DNA of 64,000 nucleotides from positions 186,001-250,000 of the forward strand of contig NZ_JBHTBN010000005.1 of NCBI RefSeq assembly GCF_042664795.1, written 5' to 3'. The translations under genes were made by a program, and so were the position numbers. The notes beneath the pieces are model-generated. The model was not told the DNA's origin. It worked only from the letters and a program-made list of their open reading frames with translations, and did not search any database. Shown here in pieces: positions 43,545-52,500 of the stretch (position 1 is its first letter; each line of letters opens with the position of its first letter). Source of the DNA: Jejudonia soesokkakensis. Its GTDB lineage: Bacteria > Bacteroidota > Bacteroidia > Flavobacteriales > Flavobacteriaceae.

Positions 43545-43640
43545 TACTGAAAATTAAGAGGACAAAGGTACAAAAAATTGAAAGTGTTGGCAGCTTTAAA
43601 AAGCTATGAATTCAGGATTTATTTTATATAATTTTTGTAA

Positions 43641-44672
43641 CTATTGTCTCATTACAAATTTTGGAATATGCTTTTTCCAAGCCTCTAAAATCACATAAAA
43701 CTGTAACCCGAATAATAAAGAAGCAATCACAAGGTGTAATGGCTGAGATAATACAGGAAAGTCGAAATAATACATAAGAATTCCTGTAAGTGCTTCTAAT
43801 ATAATTAGTAAGAAAATCCAGTTAATTTTTGACAGCCCGTAGTTGTGTTTTCGATTGAAAAACCACAACCAAGCATTCAGTGCAAAAACAATAATTGAAA
43901 AAGTTCTATGTATATAAAAAGTCATAGTAGGATTGTCCAACCATTGGGATTTGGCATCATACCCTACAAGAGCTACTTGGTCATCTACAAATTGCCGAAC
44001 TTGAGTCCCCAATATAATCTGTATCATGGTTAACACTAATGCAAAAACCAACAGCATCACATATTTTTTTGAAACTGAAAATGTTTTTTTATTATTTTTT
44101 GAAAGATATAAAAGGTATAAAAGGAATGCGACAATAAGCAGTGCCATGACCATATGGATGGTGATTTTTACGGGTGACAGCACAGAGTAAACCACCGTTG
44201 CCCCGAGCCAGCCCTGAAAGCCAATAGCAAATACGGAAAGCCACGAAAGTAGGGTGATTTTTTTGTTATCACGCCATTTCCAAATGGAGAGAATAGCCAT
44301 AATTAGCATTGCGAGCCCTGCAAGTGCACCTAATAAACGGTTGATATACTCAATCCAGGTATGCCAGACATTGAAAATTGCGTAATCATGTCTTGTGTAA
44401 AGCTCCCAGTTTTCTTCGGAAAATTTTGAAGTTGTAATAAAGTCTCTTGTGGCTACTTGTAACGCTTCGTTCCTAATGATAACCTGACCTTTTTCAAATG
44501 ACCGATTAGGTTGCCATTCCAGTTCTGAAGCTTCGGTAGGCGGAATATAATATCCAAAGCATTTAGGCCAGTCGGGGCAACCCATACCAGAGCCTGTCAT
44601 ACGTACCATCGCTCCTGCAACGATGACGAGATAGACTAGAATAAGTGTTATTTTGACCCAGTTTCTATACAC
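43641..44672 (-). CDS. ctaA: Heme A synthase, COX15/CtaA family
   Basis: 343 aa, GTG start. It converts heme O to heme A for cytochrome oxidase in the inner membrane. About eight transmembrane helices. The first extracytoplasmic loop has the Cys pair in MGCPDWPKCFGYYIPP, followed by WHTWIEYINRLLGALAG with the haem-ligand region. A second His lies in VKITIHMVMALLIV, and IHRTFSIIVFALNAW and LHLVIASLLFGLQF are later motifs. It is 3 bases downstream of the CCA-family gene, same operon. Confidence 0.93.
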   Translation of the reverse strand: MYRNWVKITLILVYLVIVAGAMVRMTGSGMGCPDWPKCFGYYIPPTEASELEWQPNRSFEKGQVIIRNEALQVATRDFITTSKFSEENWELYTRHDYAIFNVWHTWIEYINRLLGALAGLAMLIMAILSIWKWRDNKKITLLSWLSVFAIGFQGWLGATVVYSVLSPVKITIHMVMALLIVAFLLYLLYLSKNNKKTFSVSKKYVMLLVFALVLTMIQIILGTQVRQFVDDQVALVGYDAKSQWLDNPTMTFYIHRTFSIIVFALNAWLWFFNRKHNYGLSKINWIFLLIILEALTGILMYYFDFPVLSQPLHLVIASLLFGLQFYVILEAWKKHIPKFVMRQ

Positions 44673-44675
44673 AGG

Positions 44676-46106
44676 TTACTTGGTTTTTTTTTGTTTCAAT
44701 CCAATTGCTTTTCCTTTCTCGAGCATATACTCTTTTGCAGCTTGATATTCGTTTGGAATTTCCCCTTCCAATATCGCTTCTTTGATGGCGTCTTTTATGA
44801 TTCCAATTTCTCTCGAAGGCTTTAGGTCAAACGTCTCCATGATTTCTTCTCCACTTACCGGAGGCTGAAAGTTTCGCACATGATCGCGTTCTTCAACTTC
44901 AACAATTTTATCACGTACCAATTGAAAATTCTGATGGTATTTTTTGAACTTCCTAGGATTTTTAGTGGTGATATCGGCTTCACATAAAGTCATGAGATCT
45001 TCTACATATTCTCCTGCATCAAAAATCAATCTACGAACTGCACTATCTGTTACATCTGTTGCTAACACGATGGGTCGGGAACTCATCAATACCATTTTCT
45101 GAACGAATTTCATCTTATCATTCAAAGGCATTTTAAGGCGCTTAAATAATTTATAGACCATCTTTGAACCTACAAATTCATGGCCATGAAACGTCCAGCC
45201 TATTTTTTTATCAAAACGTTTGGTGGGTGCTTTACCAATGTCATGTAATAAAGCTGCCCATCGCAACCAAAGGTTATCGGTGGTTTCAGCAATATTGTCT
45301 ACCACCTCCAAGGTATGCCAAAAGTTATCTTTATGTCGCTGTCCTTCTTTCTCATCAATTCCCTGTAGGGCTACTAATTCTGGAAATATATGGCGAAGCA
45401 AGCCAGTTTTATGTAATAAGGCAAATCCTTTTGATGGCACTTTTGATGCTAAAATCTTATGAATTTCATCAACAATTCGTTCTTTGGAAATGATCTTGAT
45501 ACGATCTGCATTTTTTGAAATTGCCTCAAGCGATTGTTTTTCGATTGTAAAATCCAATTGTGTTGCAAATCGTATCGCACGAAGCATCCGTAACGGGTCG
45601 TCACTATAGGTGATGTCCGGGTCGAGTGGCGTGCGAATGATCTTATCTTCAAGATCTTGAAGACCATTAAACGGATCGAGTAACTTTCCGAAGTCTTCAT
45701 CATTCAAGCTTAGGGCTAGAGCATTGATCGTAAAATCACGACGATTTTGATCATCCTCCAGCGTGCCATTTTCAACAGCTGGATTTCGGCTGTCTTCACG
45801 ATATGATTCTTTGCGGGCACCTACAAACTCAAGTTCGATACCGCCTGTTTTAAGCATGGCGGTTCCATAATTTTTGAATACTGAAACTTTAGGATTTCCC
45901 GGACAGCGTTTTGCAACTTCTTTAGCAAGTTCAATTCCGCTACCAACAGTTACTACATCTATATCTTTGGCAGTACCACGATCTAATAAAAAATCACGTA
46001 CAAATCCGCCAATTACATAGCTTTCTAAACTAAGATTAGATGCTGCCTGAGTAATAATTCTGAAAACAGGATTTTTTAAAGCAGATATATAGGTGTGGTT
46101 CGCCAC
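44676..46106 (-). CDS. cca: CCA tRNA nucleotidyltransferase / poly(A) polymerase family with HD domain
   Basis: 476 aa, GTG start; no ATG fits. Class II nucleotidyltransferase head: SYVIGGFVRDFLL and DIDVVTVG (metal-binding DxD), then RRDFTINALAL and DPLRMLRAIRFATQLDF, the RNA-binding neck. A C-terminal HD domain follows (WAALLHDIGKAPTKRF, then FHGHEFVGSKMV). It adds CCA to tRNA 3' ends. A and CC activities are sometimes split between paralogues, so the specificity is not certain. Confidence 0.87.
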   Translation of the reverse strand: MANHTYISALKNPVFRIITQAASNLSLESYVIGGFVRDFLLDRGTAKDIDVVTVGSGIELAKEVAKRCPGNPKVSVFKNYGTAMLKTGGIELEFVGARKESYREDSRNPAVENGTLEDDQNRRDFTINALALSLNDEDFGKLLDPFNGLQDLEDKIIRTPLDPDITYSDDPLRMLRAIRFATQLDFTIEKQSLEAISKNADRIKIISKERIVDEIHKILASKVPSKGFALLHKTGLLRHIFPELVALQGIDEKEGQRHKDNFWHTLEVVDNIAETTDNLWLRWAALLHDIGKAPTKRFDKKIGWTFHGHEFVGSKMVYKLFKRLKMPLNDKMKFVQKMVLMSSRPIVLATDVTDSAVRRLIFDAGEYVEDLMTLCEADITTKNPRKFKKYHQNFQLVRDKIVEVEERDHVRNFQPPVSGEEIMETFDLKPSREIGIIKDAIKEAILEGEIPNEYQAAKEYMLEKGKAIGLKQKKTK

Positions 46107-46164
46107 TTTCTTGTGTTTTTATCTTAAAGAAAATACGAGCTAATTAGTTGTCTGCTAACTTCGT

Positions 46165-46725
46165 TTACTCACGAATTACAGTTACTTTTCCATCTTTTGT
46201 AAGCTTAATAATAGCAGATGGAGCAGCGGTTTTCTTTGTGCGATGCAAATTTACAACATAGTCTACCCCTTCCAAAATCTCTGGGCTTATTTCTTTAAAG
46301 CTTCGGGGAGTTTTAGCGCCGCTAATATTTGCTGAAGTAGATACAATGGGACGACGTAATTTTCGGAGTAATTTGGTGCAGAAATCATCTTTAGTGACAC
46401 GAATTGCCAGCGAATTATCTTCAGCAATTAGATTTTCGGCCACACGAATAGGATCATCATAAATGATAGTGGTTGGTTTTGCGGCATATTTTAAAATGTC
46501 ATAAGCTACTTCTGGAATTTCTTCCACAAATTGGTTCAGCATTTTAAAATCACTTACCAGGCAGATTAGTGATTTTGAATCGGCTCTTTTTTTGAGTTTA
46601 TAGATTCGGTCAATCGCATCAGGATGTGATGCATCACAGCCAATTCCCCATACCGTATCGGTAGGATAGAGAATTAGACCTCCTCTTTTAAGTGTTTCCA
46701 GTGCTTTGTTAACTTCGTCGTACAT
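46165..46725 (-). CDS. L-threonylcarbamoyladenylate synthase (Sua5/YwlC/YrdC family)
   Basis: 186 aa, YrdC domain only. It makes the TC-AMP precursor for t6A37 of ANN-decoding tRNAs. Motifs are KRGGLILYPTDTVWGIGCDA at about 13-32, YKLKKRADSKSLICLV (KRxxxK binding site) and PIVSTSANISGAKTPRSF at about 132-149. It lacks the extra Sua5 C-terminal domain, so it is TsaC-like in length. Divergent from the GT2 gene, each with its own -7 element. Confidence 0.92.
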   Translation of the reverse strand: MYDEVNKALETLKRGGLILYPTDTVWGIGCDASHPDAIDRIYKLKKRADSKSLICLVSDFKMLNQFVEEIPEVAYDILKYAAKPTTIIYDDPIRVAENLIAEDNSLAIRVTKDDFCTKLLRKLRRPIVSTSANISGAKTPRSFKEISPEILEGVDYVVNLHRTKKTAAPSAIIKLTKDGKVTVIRE

Positions 46726-46748
46726 TTTTCTGAAGGTTTTTCAAGCTT

Positions 46749-46756
46749 CAAAAGTA
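46749..46756 (-). promoter_or_regulatory. -7 promoter element for the threonylcarbamoyl-AMP synthase gene
   Basis: TACTTTTG on the minus strand, 23 bases before the ATG at 46725. Confidence 0.5.
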
Positions 46757-46786
46757 GGCAATCATTCGATATGTAACTAATTATCC

Positions 46787-46794
46787 TATCTTTG
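46787..46794 (+). promoter_or_regulatory. -7 promoter element for the GT2 gene
   Basis: TATCTTTG, 28 bases before the ATG at 46823. TTCG, 18 bases upstream, is a weak -33. It is thirty bases from the divergent promoter. Confidence 0.5.
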
Positions 46795-46822
46795 AATTTT
46801 AATTGCTACGGAAGAATTTTTT

Positions 46823-47608
46823 ATGAAAACTGCACTTTTAGTCTCAACGTATAACTGGCCCGAAGCATTAGCCCTAGTTTTAAAAAGCGTCGAGCAGCAG
46901 TCTCAACTGCCAGACGAACTACTAATAGCAGATGATGGTTCTACTCAAGAAACCACAAAACTTATTGAAGAATTTAAAAAGCGTACCAGGATACATGTTA
47001 TTCATGTCTGGCATGAAGATGAGGGTTTTAAACGTTCTGAAATTTTAAATAAAACAGTGGCACAATCCAATGCAGACTACCTTATTCAAACAGATGGAGA
47101 TTGTATTCTTCATCGAAATTTTATCAAAGACCACAAGTCTTTTGCAAAAAAGGGATTGTACCTGTATGGAAGTCGGGTGAATATCAAGCAATCACACCTC
47201 GACACCCTTTTTTCTGAAAGTCAGACTAATTTTTCGGCATTCTCTAAAGGAATAAAAAAAAGGACGAGGGCATTACACATTCCTATTCTAAGTAGGTTGT
47301 ATGGTGAAAAAAAGGAGCTTTCAAAAAAGCTGAGAGGTTGTAATGTTTCTTTTTGGCGTGCTGACTTTATAGCGGTGAACGGATATAATGAAGATATGAC
47401 AGGTTGGGGGAGAGAAGACAGTGAGTTAGTCATACGAATGGTGAATTATGGAATCACAGGTCGTCGTTTACGTTACCGCGGAATTGTATTTCACATCTTT
47501 CATAAAACATCCTCAAAAAGTAAACTGAATATCAATGAGAGCATCCAGCAGCGTGCCATTGATGAAAACCTTACACGTTGTAAAAACGGAATCGATAAGT
47601 ATCTTTAA
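46823..47608 (+). CDS. Family 2 glycosyltransferase
   Basis: 261 aa. GT-A fold: TALLVSTYNWPEALALVLKSVEQQSQLPDELLIADDGS at the front, with the UDP-sugar-binding DD, the metal DGDC motif in YLIQTDGDCILH at about 90-101, and the acceptor/galactosyltransferase-like module GCNVSFWRADFIAVNGYNEDMTGWGREDSELVIRM. It probably adds a hexose to a surface glycan, in the cytoplasm. First gene of the glycan cluster, its TAA shares TTAA with the next gene on the other strand. Confidence 0.9.
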   Translation: MKTALLVSTYNWPEALALVLKSVEQQSQLPDELLIADDGSTQETTKLIEEFKKRTRIHVIHVWHEDEGFKRSEILNKTVAQSNADYLIQTDGDCILHRNFIKDHKSFAKKGLYLYGSRVNIKQSHLDTLFSESQTNFSAFSKGIKKRTRALHIPILSRLYGEKKELSKKLRGCNVSFWRADFIAVNGYNEDMTGWGREDSELVIRMVNYGITGRRLRYRGIVFHIFHKTSSKSKLNINESIQQRAIDENLTRCKNGIDKYL

Positions 47609-48732
47609 TTGGCATTTAAAAAATTAAGAATTGCTTTTGCAGCCCTTTCTGAAGCTGTTGATCCTGCTTCAGTATAATAATTTTCTTCCGTTATTTTTTC
47701 CTGAACTGGTTTATAGATCGAAAAGTTTTCCGAAGCATTTCTAAGAGCAGTTCCTAGGGTTTCAGTATGTTCAACAACATCACCACATTGCCAAAAACGA
47801 AACTTTGGATCTTCATTGAAATCTACCTTTTCAGCATTTATAAAGATACAAGCTCGCGGATTGATAATAAATTCATACACCTGGCTGGAGACATCACCAA
47901 GATAGATGTCTGCTTTGTTAATGTACACCATGTCGACACTTTTTTCACTCCCCAAGTCCATATGAATAGTCGGGCAATGAAAGTATTTTTCTGGAATGCT
48001 ATCAATTGTATCCCCGCCCACTTTATGAAACAGATTAATATGAGGTGCAAAGATTAAATTGTACTCCTGCTGATTGTAAAAATAGTCAAGTATTTGTAAT
48101 CCCTGAGTGTGCCAAGAGGATAATGGAGGAGAGAAATGCGGATTATAAAGCACAATTTTTTTTTGATTTGGAAACAGATTCATGCTCGAGACGTCTGGAA
48201 CGGCATTAATTTTTGGATATCCAACTACAGCATGATGTTGTGCAAGGAGATTATTATTTTTTAGTAACTCCAAATAATTCTTCCCTGGAAGAAGCTGCAA
48301 ATCAAAATCCAGTTGTTGTGGTTTAAGACTGTATCCACGTCCAGGAGTACCGTGGGTAATCTTAATGAATTTAGGAACATTTGCTTCCCCACGGGCTTCA
48401 GTAAAATACCTGTGAAAAAAGTCGGTAAAAATGATGGCATCAAATTTTTTAAGAATATACGCTCTGTTTTTCTTGATCCAGAATCCTTTTCTTGGGATAG
48501 ATCTACCTTTTAATGTATCTGTAAAGGCTCTAAAGGGAGCTGTTTTTAATTGTTCGATGATAACTTCGTCTCCATTTAGACGGCTCAGTGTTTTATGAAG
48601 ATAGGCGTGTTTGTCTGGGTAAGTAAGTATACTCACACTAGATGTTTTTGAAAGCGCTATAGCAACGGTTACAAAATGATTGATATGGTGAATTTCATCT
48701 AAGAATAGTATGGCAATCTTTTTTTGTGACAT
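47605..48732 (-). CDS. CDP-glycerol glycerophosphotransferase-like protein
   Basis: 375 aa. GT-B-like fold of the CDP-glycerol:poly(glycerophosphate) transferase family: FIKITHGTPGRGYSLKPQQLDFDLQLLPG at about 128-156, LYNPHFSPPLSSWHTQ, IFAPHINLFHK, and the signature DIYLGDVSSQVYEFIINPRACIFINAE at about 277-303. It lacks an obvious membrane anchor. In Gram-positive bacteria this family builds teichoic acids. Here it is in a Gram-negative glycan cluster and may transfer a glycerol-phosphate or related group to LPS or capsule (inference). Confidence 0.75.
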   Translation of the reverse strand: MSQKKIAILFLDEIHHINHFVTVAIALSKTSSVSILTYPDKHAYLHKTLSRLNGDEVIIEQLKTAPFRAFTDTLKGRSIPRKGFWIKKNRAYILKKFDAIIFTDFFHRYFTEARGEANVPKFIKITHGTPGRGYSLKPQQLDFDLQLLPGKNYLELLKNNNLLAQHHAVVGYPKINAVPDVSSMNLFPNQKKIVLYNPHFSPPLSSWHTQGLQILDYFYNQQEYNLIFAPHINLFHKVGGDTIDSIPEKYFHCPTIHMDLGSEKSVDMVYINKADIYLGDVSSQVYEFIINPRACIFINAEKVDFNEDPKFRFWQCGDVVEHTETLGTALRNASENFSIYKPVQEKITEENYYTEAGSTASERAAKAILNFLNAN

Positions 48733-48796
48733 CTGTTTGTTTATACTGTGATGAATCTATGTAAAAATACTCTATTTTAAATCGTATTTTTACCGA

Positions 48797-49555
48797 ATGA
48801 AAGTAGTTTTTTCAGAAAAATATGAATTGTACAAAGAGGATATTTTAACAATTCTAAACACATTTCCACAGGGCGGAAAAAGCTTAAAAGAAGGCGGGAG
48901 AAATACCCTCAAGGTATATGAAGTAGGAGCCATACCAATTAATATTAAATCTTTCAAAGTCCCTAATGCTATCAATAAGGTCGCCTACAGGTTTTTTAGA
49001 AAATCAAAGGCAAAACGTTCTTTTGAATATGCTAGTTTGCTTTTGGAGAAGGGAATTGGGACACCGGCACCCATTGGGTATGTGGAGGATAATAGTTCTG
49101 TTAGCTTCGGAAAGAGCTTCTATATAAGTGAACATCTCGAACCCGATTTGACTTTCAGAAAACTAATCCGTGAACCCGATTATCCAGATCACGAAAATAT
49201 TTTGAGACAGTTCACGCAGTTTACATTGCGGCTTCATGACAGTGGTGTGTTGTTTAAAGATCATTCACCTGGCAATACTTTAATCAGAAAAAACGGGAAA
49301 GACTATGAATTTTTTCTAGTTGATTTAAATCGTATGCAATTTAAGGAACTTACTTTTGGAGAGCGAATTCAAAATTTTTCACGCTTAACACCTAAAAAAG
49401 ATATGGTGGCAATTATGAGTGATGAATATGCTAAAAATACCACTTGGAAGTATGATGCTATTTTCTCTTTAATGTGGAAAGAAACAACACATTTTCAGGA
49501 AAAATTTCACAGAAAGAAACGTCTTAAAAAGAAACTCCTTTTCTGGCGCAATTAA
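48797..49555 (+). CDS. Kdo/WaaP-type lipopolysaccharide kinase
   Basis: 252 aa, protein-kinase-like fold. The glycine-rich segment is GGRNTLKVYEVGAIPINIKSFKVPNAINKVAYRFFRKSKAKRSFEYA, with the conserved invariant Lys in IKSF and Glu in SFEYA. The catalytic loop is LHDSGVLFKDHSPGNTLI (D followed by N) and the metal Asp lies in FFLVDLNRMQF. This matches KdkA/WaaP-type kinases that phosphorylate Kdo or heptose of the LPS inner core in the cytoplasm. It is flanked by convergent and divergent CDP-glycerol-transferase-like genes. Confidence 0.85.
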   Translation: MKVVFSEKYELYKEDILTILNTFPQGGKSLKEGGRNTLKVYEVGAIPINIKSFKVPNAINKVAYRFFRKSKAKRSFEYASLLLEKGIGTPAPIGYVEDNSSVSFGKSFYISEHLEPDLTFRKLIREPDYPDHENILRQFTQFTLRLHDSGVLFKDHSPGNTLIRKNGKDYEFFLVDLNRMQFKELTFGERIQNFSRLTPKKDMVAIMSDEYAKNTTWKYDAIFSLMWKETTHFQEKFHRKKRLKKKLLFWRN

Positions 49556-51429
49556 GACCTTTTTTTACGCAATAGCCAAAGTTTTGCATAGCGCATAAAT
49601 ACTGTATACCCCTGTATATACCCAATCGTTAGACCCACTACACCGTCTCTAAAACCACCTTGTATAATATAATGTTTAAAGAAACCCCAAAAAGGTTTAA
49701 TGATAAAGTGATAGCCTGTCAACCTTCCCGTTTTCTTATCGTAATCTTTTGCTTGCCACCAAGCATAGCGATTCATTTTTACAAGATATTTATCCAAAGA
49801 AATATAGGTGTCATGGTAAAATTTATTTTTTAAATGACCTACAGTTCCATCTGCTATGATTTCGGCATGCACATTTTTATCTTGATAGCGACACGCATCT
49901 CTTTTAAATAATCGAATGACTTTGTCGTTTTTCCAACCACTATGTTTTACAGGTTCTCCCATAAAATGATTATTTCTTCCAATCCAATAAGCCACCGTAT
50001 TATCTTTAGGGGGGTTATTTAAAATTTGAAGAATTTCAGCTCTTAGTTCGGGTGTTACACGCTCGTCTGCATCAACTAGCAAGATCCATTCGTGTTGCGC
50101 CTGTGGAATGGCCCAGTTTTTTTGAGAAGCCGAATATTGATATTCTCTACGCAAGACAGTATCTGCAATCTCAAGGGCTTTGTCATAGGTGCCATCTGTG
50201 CTTAAGCTATCTACTACCATTACTTCATCTGCAAAATCGACCGAAGCTAGGACAGCCTCTATATTGTGAATTTCATTTCCCGTGGGTATGATTGCAGTTA
50301 ATTTTAAGCGATCCTGGGAAAGCGGGATTGACTCAAATGAACTCTTTTGAGGTTTCTCTAGTGTGAATGCTTGCGAATTTGATGTAAAGGAAAAATGTTT
50401 CAATCGCTTTCTAATTTTAAATTTTCTGATAAGGTTCAAAGGTTTTTTACGAAGCCCACTTTTATCCTCATGCAGATAATAGATGCAAGAATCCAAGATT
50501 CGTTGGCTCGATTTGCCATCAAAATAGGGATGAAGTTCCAAAATAAAGGCATTAATATTATTTATTAATTCTTTTGAAGGCGTAAGCGCTTGATTAAAAG
50601 AGGATTCTATTTTTGAAGTTTCAGTAACATGAATCAAATAATTATGCGGAAATGTGTGGTTAAAAGTGACAACAGGTTTTTTTTGGAGTAAAAATTCTTG
50701 AATTGCAGACGTAGTATCTGCAAATAGAAGATCACTTTGCTTAAAAATTGGAATCAGATCTGTAGTGTCGTAAAAGGTGAAAAATTCATTTGTTAGTCCT
50801 TTCCATTTTTCCACAATATGGTTTGGAATTTTTGGATGTAATACCATTTTAAACATATAATTCCCAGTGGTTGACAACCTTTTAATTTCATCATAAACTA
50901 AATCGTTATATGCGAGGCTTAGTCTTTCAGTAAAAGTTGAAGCAATCATGATAACAGGTAAAGTGCCTTCAGCTTTTGCTTCTATTGGGAATAATGGATC
51001 GACTTTACTCCAACCGGTCTCCATGACTTTAAAATGTTTGTGCTTTTTTTCAAGTTGTTTAAATATAGAAGTAGTGCTAGGTCCTTGTGTGCAATACAGA
51101 TCAAAAAAACCTCTAATTCTGAATTCACTAAAAATATGCTTTTTTGAAGGCCTTTTTTGTGCCAAAAACCCATGAAAAATCTGAACTTTTAATCCCGAAA
51201 TAAAATCAGGAACCATATTGGTTGCTGTTAAAACAATGTGGGGTTTGTAATCAATAACATCTTTTATCTCTGTTAATACGTTGGATTTAGACTTTAGGTT
51301 CTCTTTGCCGTCTTGTTCATCTGCAAACCATTGCACTTCATACCCTCTATTAAATATTGCAACTTCTAGTGGATTTCCTACTGGAATAGAATAGCTATAC
51401 GATATGTAGATAAGAAACCTGTATTCCAT
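49552..51429 (-). CDS. Fusion of CDP-glycerol-transferase-like domain and GT2 glycosyltransferase
   Basis: 625 aa. Residues about 1-340 resemble CDP-glycerol glycerophosphotransferase (IFHGFLAQKRPSKKHIFSEFRIRGFFDLYCTQGPSTTSIFKQL, MVLHPKIPNH, LLFADTTSAIQEFLLQKKPVVTFNH). After a basic linker, residues about 375-625 are a WaaE/KdtX-like GT2 domain: LTAIIPTGNEIHNIEAVLASVDFADEVMVVDSLSTDGT, WILLVDADERVTPEL at about 440-455, GWKNDKVIRLFKRDACRYQDKNVHAEI, and a hydrophobic end (FWGFFKHYIIQGG) that may touch the membrane. Both halves look intact. Its start codon overlaps the GT9 stop by one base and its TAA shares TTAA with the kinase gene. It probably adds two successive groups to an LPS core. Confidence 0.82.
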   Translation of the reverse strand: MEYRFLIYISYSYSIPVGNPLEVAIFNRGYEVQWFADEQDGKENLKSKSNVLTEIKDVIDYKPHIVLTATNMVPDFISGLKVQIFHGFLAQKRPSKKHIFSEFRIRGFFDLYCTQGPSTTSIFKQLEKKHKHFKVMETGWSKVDPLFPIEAKAEGTLPVIMIASTFTERLSLAYNDLVYDEIKRLSTTGNYMFKMVLHPKIPNHIVEKWKGLTNEFFTFYDTTDLIPIFKQSDLLFADTTSAIQEFLLQKKPVVTFNHTFPHNYLIHVTETSKIESSFNQALTPSKELINNINAFILELHPYFDGKSSQRILDSCIYYLHEDKSGLRKKPLNLIRKFKIRKRLKHFSFTSNSQAFTLEKPQKSSFESIPLSQDRLKLTAIIPTGNEIHNIEAVLASVDFADEVMVVDSLSTDGTYDKALEIADTVLRREYQYSASQKNWAIPQAQHEWILLVDADERVTPELRAEILQILNNPPKDNTVAYWIGRNNHFMGEPVKHSGWKNDKVIRLFKRDACRYQDKNVHAEIIADGTVGHLKNKFYHDTYISLDKYLVKMNRYAWWQAKDYDKKTGRLTGYHFIIKPFWGFFKHYIIQGGFRDGVVGLTIGYIQGYTVFMRYAKLWLLRKKRS

Positions 51430-52484
51430 TATACCTTTTCTATAAACTGAATTAACTGGTCCTGAAAAAGTTCTGGTTTAAACTTTTTGTAGTATGGTGT
51501 AGCTTCCTTTCTGGCTTCATTCATATCTTCTTTCGTATGTTTTATAAAGTCTGAAAGATGAACCGCTACATTTTTAGTTGTATCGTTTCCATGAAACCAA
51601 TTTTCTTTATTTAGATGTGGAGAAAATATTATAAAGGTAGGAATCTGTAATGCCTTGGCCATGTTTACGGCACCACCTTCATTTCCTATTAACGCATCAC
51701 AATGTGAAGTTAACGCCATAAATTCTCTTAAATTTTTTCCATAGAGATCAAAATAAATACGATTCTGAGTCTCTTTACTGCATAATTCAAATAGCTGCTT
51801 CGCTTGTTTTTTCTGATTAGGAATATAATTGAAGAGTAATTGTGAGTCAGGTTTTTGTTCAATTATCATGTCTAGAACTTTAGCCATATATTTTGGCGGA
51901 TACGTTTTTTGATCTGTACTTCCTAAAACACTTATCATAAATAAAGGTTTCGACGAAATTATCTTATACTCTTCAAGAGTTTTAGAAGCAGTATCAATTT
52001 CTTCTGAAGTAAGATAAATTTTAGGAACTACCTCTGTAAATTCAACACCCAATGGTTTTAAAAGTTTAAGTCTGTTTTCGATAGCAAGACTGGTATTGTA
52101 TTTAGGTTTTTTACTTCTTTTTATATTATGGCTATAAATAAATGAAGTGTTCTTTTTTTTGTAGGCTATACTTATTGGAGCTCCCGATCGAAAGCTAATA
52201 AATTTACTACTTAGCTTTCCGTAAACATCAATAACTACATCGTAATTTTCGGCATTGATATTTTTTAAAAATTTAAAAAACCTCAGGTAGTTTGATTCAA
52301 TTTCGGGTGTAAAGAAGACAAATTTATCTATATGCGGATGATTCTCTACAACAGGAAACGTATGTGTGTTAACAAGATAATGTAGTGTTGCTTCAGGAAA
52401 TTTCTTTTTTAAAGCTTCAAAAAGGATGCTGGACGTAAGTACGTCGCCAATCATTTTTTGCTGTATGACAAGTATTTTTTTCAG
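51429..52484 (-). CDS. Family 9 (heptosyltransferase-like) glycosyltransferase, apparent CTG start
   Basis: About 351 aa from CTG at 52484. The first ATG (52454) begins MIGDVLTSSILFEALKKKFPEA. That lacks the usual first beta strand, which is present immediately upstream as KKILVIQQK before MIGDVL. The in-frame stop TAG lies at 52488-52490 and CTG is the only near-cognate start in between. GT9 motifs are IGDVLTSSIL, VVIDVYGKLSSKFISF, FMISVLGSTDQKTYPP and CDALIGNEGGAVNMAKALQIPTFIIFSPH with the donor-binding loop. The donor need not be heptose in this group. It is 16 bases after dapD and overlaps the fusion gene by one base, forming an operon. Confidence 0.82.
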   Translation of the reverse strand: MKKILVIQQKMIGDVLTSSILFEALKKKFPEATLHYLVNTHTFPVVENHPHIDKFVFFTPEIESNYLRFFKFLKNINAENYDVVIDVYGKLSSKFISFRSGAPISIAYKKKNTSFIYSHNIKRSKKPKYNTSLAIENRLKLLKPLGVEFTEVVPKIYLTSEEIDTASKTLEEYKIISSKPLFMISVLGSTDQKTYPPKYMAKVLDMIIEQKPDSQLLFNYIPNQKKQAKQLFELCSKETQNRIYFDLYGKNLREFMALTSHCDALIGNEGGAVNMAKALQIPTFIIFSPHLNKENWFHGNDTTKNVAVHLSDFIKHTKEDMNEARKEATPYYKKFKPELFQDQLIQFIEKV

Positions 52485-52500
52485 AAACTATATTCAGAAA

